The translations under genes were made by a program, and so were the position numbers. 64,000 nucleotides of DNA from assembly GCA_016702605.1 (NCBI GenBank), contig JADJDQ010000003.1:547501-611500 (forward strand). The letters run 5' to 3'. Shown here piece after piece: positions 63,298-64,000 of the stretch. Origin of the DNA: Candidatus Intricatilinea gracilis (GTDB lineage: Bacteria; Pseudomonadota; Gammaproteobacteria; Burkholderiales; Burkholderiaceae_C). Under the pieces are notes generated by a model. That model was not told where the DNA came from. It did not search any database and saw only the letters and a program-made list of their open reading frames with translations. Within the stretch, counting starts at the first letter, position 1; each line of letters opens with the position of its first letter.

Positions 63298-64000
63298 ATG
63301 TCCCGTCGCCGCAAGTCCACCTACTCTTGGTCACTTGATCCCGCAGATCTGGCCGCCGTTCCCAACGCGCGCACGGTCCGCAGCCTGCTGCGCTGCATCC
63401 GCCAACTGCCAGGATCGTTCCCCTCGCACCGCTACGACGATCTGGGCGAATTGCTTGGTCCGGTGCTCGACGAGATCAGTCCCAAGGTGCGCATGGCCTT
63501 GAAGGCATTTCTCAAATCGCCGGCCTTGCCGGCGGATGCCCGCGAGAACATTGACTTCGCCAGTCCAACACTGCTGCGAGACCACGCAACTCAGACAATG
63601 ATCGGCGAGGGGATCGCCCGATCGCATCCGGCGTTCAAGCCCTTGGCGGAAGACATCATTGCGCGACTGCAGGACTACTGTGAGCGCCACCACCATCCGA
63701 TCGACGGCAACCTCGATCTTCTGACCGAGTTGTTGGCTCTGTCGCCTGCGGAGTCGACCATGCTGCGCCTGGCGGCTTCGACCTTCCTCGGCACCGTCGA
63801 TCGCAACCTGTTTGCCTTTGTCCCGAATGGAGCGCAGTTGTGCCGGGCGGTCGAAGGCCTGTGTGGCGTGCGTGGCAGGGAGACGCACCGCCTCTTTCAT
63901 GCCGATGGTGCCTTGGCCGGCAGCGGTTTGCTCAACTCATTCGGGGGGCGGCGCGCAGCGGTCGATCTCGAAGACTTGCTTGTGCTGTCCGCCATGGGTG
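63298..64000 (+). CDS. Partial gene at the right edge, possibly an AAA-type ATPase N-terminus
   Basis: Open frame from ATG 63298 (tggag six nt upstream) to the window end, 234 codons without a stop. It starts MSRRRKSTYSWSLDPADLAA and is helical, with LGELLGPVLDEISPKVRMAL and LTELLALSPAESTMLRLAA. The latter resembles the helical N-terminal region that precedes ATPase domains in some large AAA proteins, but the catalytic part is outside the window, so the assignment is tentative. Codon use supports a real gene. Confidence 0.6.
   Translation, partial: MSRRRKSTYSWSLDPADLAAVPNARTVRSLLRCIRQLPGSFPSHRYDDLGELLGPVLDEISPKVRMALKAFLKSPALPADARENIDFASPTLLRDHATQTMIGEGIARSHPAFKPLAEDIIARLQDYCERHHHPIDGNLDLLTELLALSPAESTMLRLAASTFLGTVDRNLFAFVPNGAQLCRAVEGLCGVRGRETHRLFHADGALAGSGLLNSFGGRRAAVDLEDLLVLSAMG

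Noticed and set aside
1..64000. tRNA or rRNA genes
   Set aside because: No cloverleaf with consensus T-loop or rRNA segment was recognised by eye; a tRNA search would settle it.

Overview
The window looks like a chromosomal segment of a high-GC betaproteobacterium, most likely Burkholderiales of the Leptothrix/Rubrivivax/Sphaerotilus type. This is inferred from GC-rich third codon positions in the housekeeping part, a phasin (polyhydroxyalkanoate granule protein), TRAP transporters, LytTR two-component genes, a sox cluster and Burkholderiales-type dispersed repeats. No rRNA, tRNA or CRISPR array was seen.

Region 1 (1-31 kb) is ordinary metabolic chromosome. A tight operon joins an IorAB-type molybdenum hydroxylase to soxXYZA with no soxB or soxCD beside it (854-6117). 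Next come a DnaQ-like exonuclease and an LCM-family methyltransferase. A gluconokinase plus TRAP-transporter operon diverges from a LacI-family regulator, and two identical perfect palindromes lie between them. Then follow a PPi-type phosphofructokinase, a large secreted S8 protease, a phasin with a duplicated upstream motif, a NERD-UvrD helicase, an outer-membrane protein, a dienelactone hydrolase, an EthD-like protein and an Old Yellow Enzyme. A long minus-strand operon (30532 to 23607) encodes a MacB-type ABC exporter with a LolA-like protein, a beta-barrel and a LytS/LytTR pair.

Region 2 (31-40 kb) is an accessory transition zone: a ParS/RES toxin-antitoxin pair, a shortened RhuM gene, an HNH endonuclease, an AlbA_2 (Schlafen-type) ATP-binding protein, and a 530-bp direct duplication of that gene's 5' part. 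A complete IS66-family element (36692-39785) has matched inverted repeats, an 8-bp target duplication and a passenger gene.

Region 3 (40-61 kb) is a visibly less GC-rich defence-like island with two adjacent, oppositely oriented gene sets. Set A (minus strand, 47714 to 40322) is XRE regulator, YaaW/UPF0174 protein with zinc ribbon, 55-aa membrane peptide, EcsC-like protein, coiled-coil NYN ribonuclease, TIR protein and STAND NTPase; the NTPase carries a perfect 63-bp tandem duplication. A 150-bp imperfect direct repeat brackets set A. Set B (plus strand, 49105-55035) is WYL regulator, small membrane protein, zinc-ribbon protein, shortened DUF3944/YaaW-like protein, dynamin-like GTPase and LeoA-type dynamin. 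Transposase remnants follow, and then a third minus-strand set: DUF2868 protein, GTPase/DUF3482 broken by a one-base frameshift, a TPR periplasmic protein and a PD-(D/E)XK-like protein. YaaW/DUF3944 domains in both A and B, together with several membrane-associated GTPases, suggest a membrane-acting immune or stress-response island. These functions are inferred.

The window ends with an unrecognised 313-aa gene and the start of a gene that runs off the right edge.
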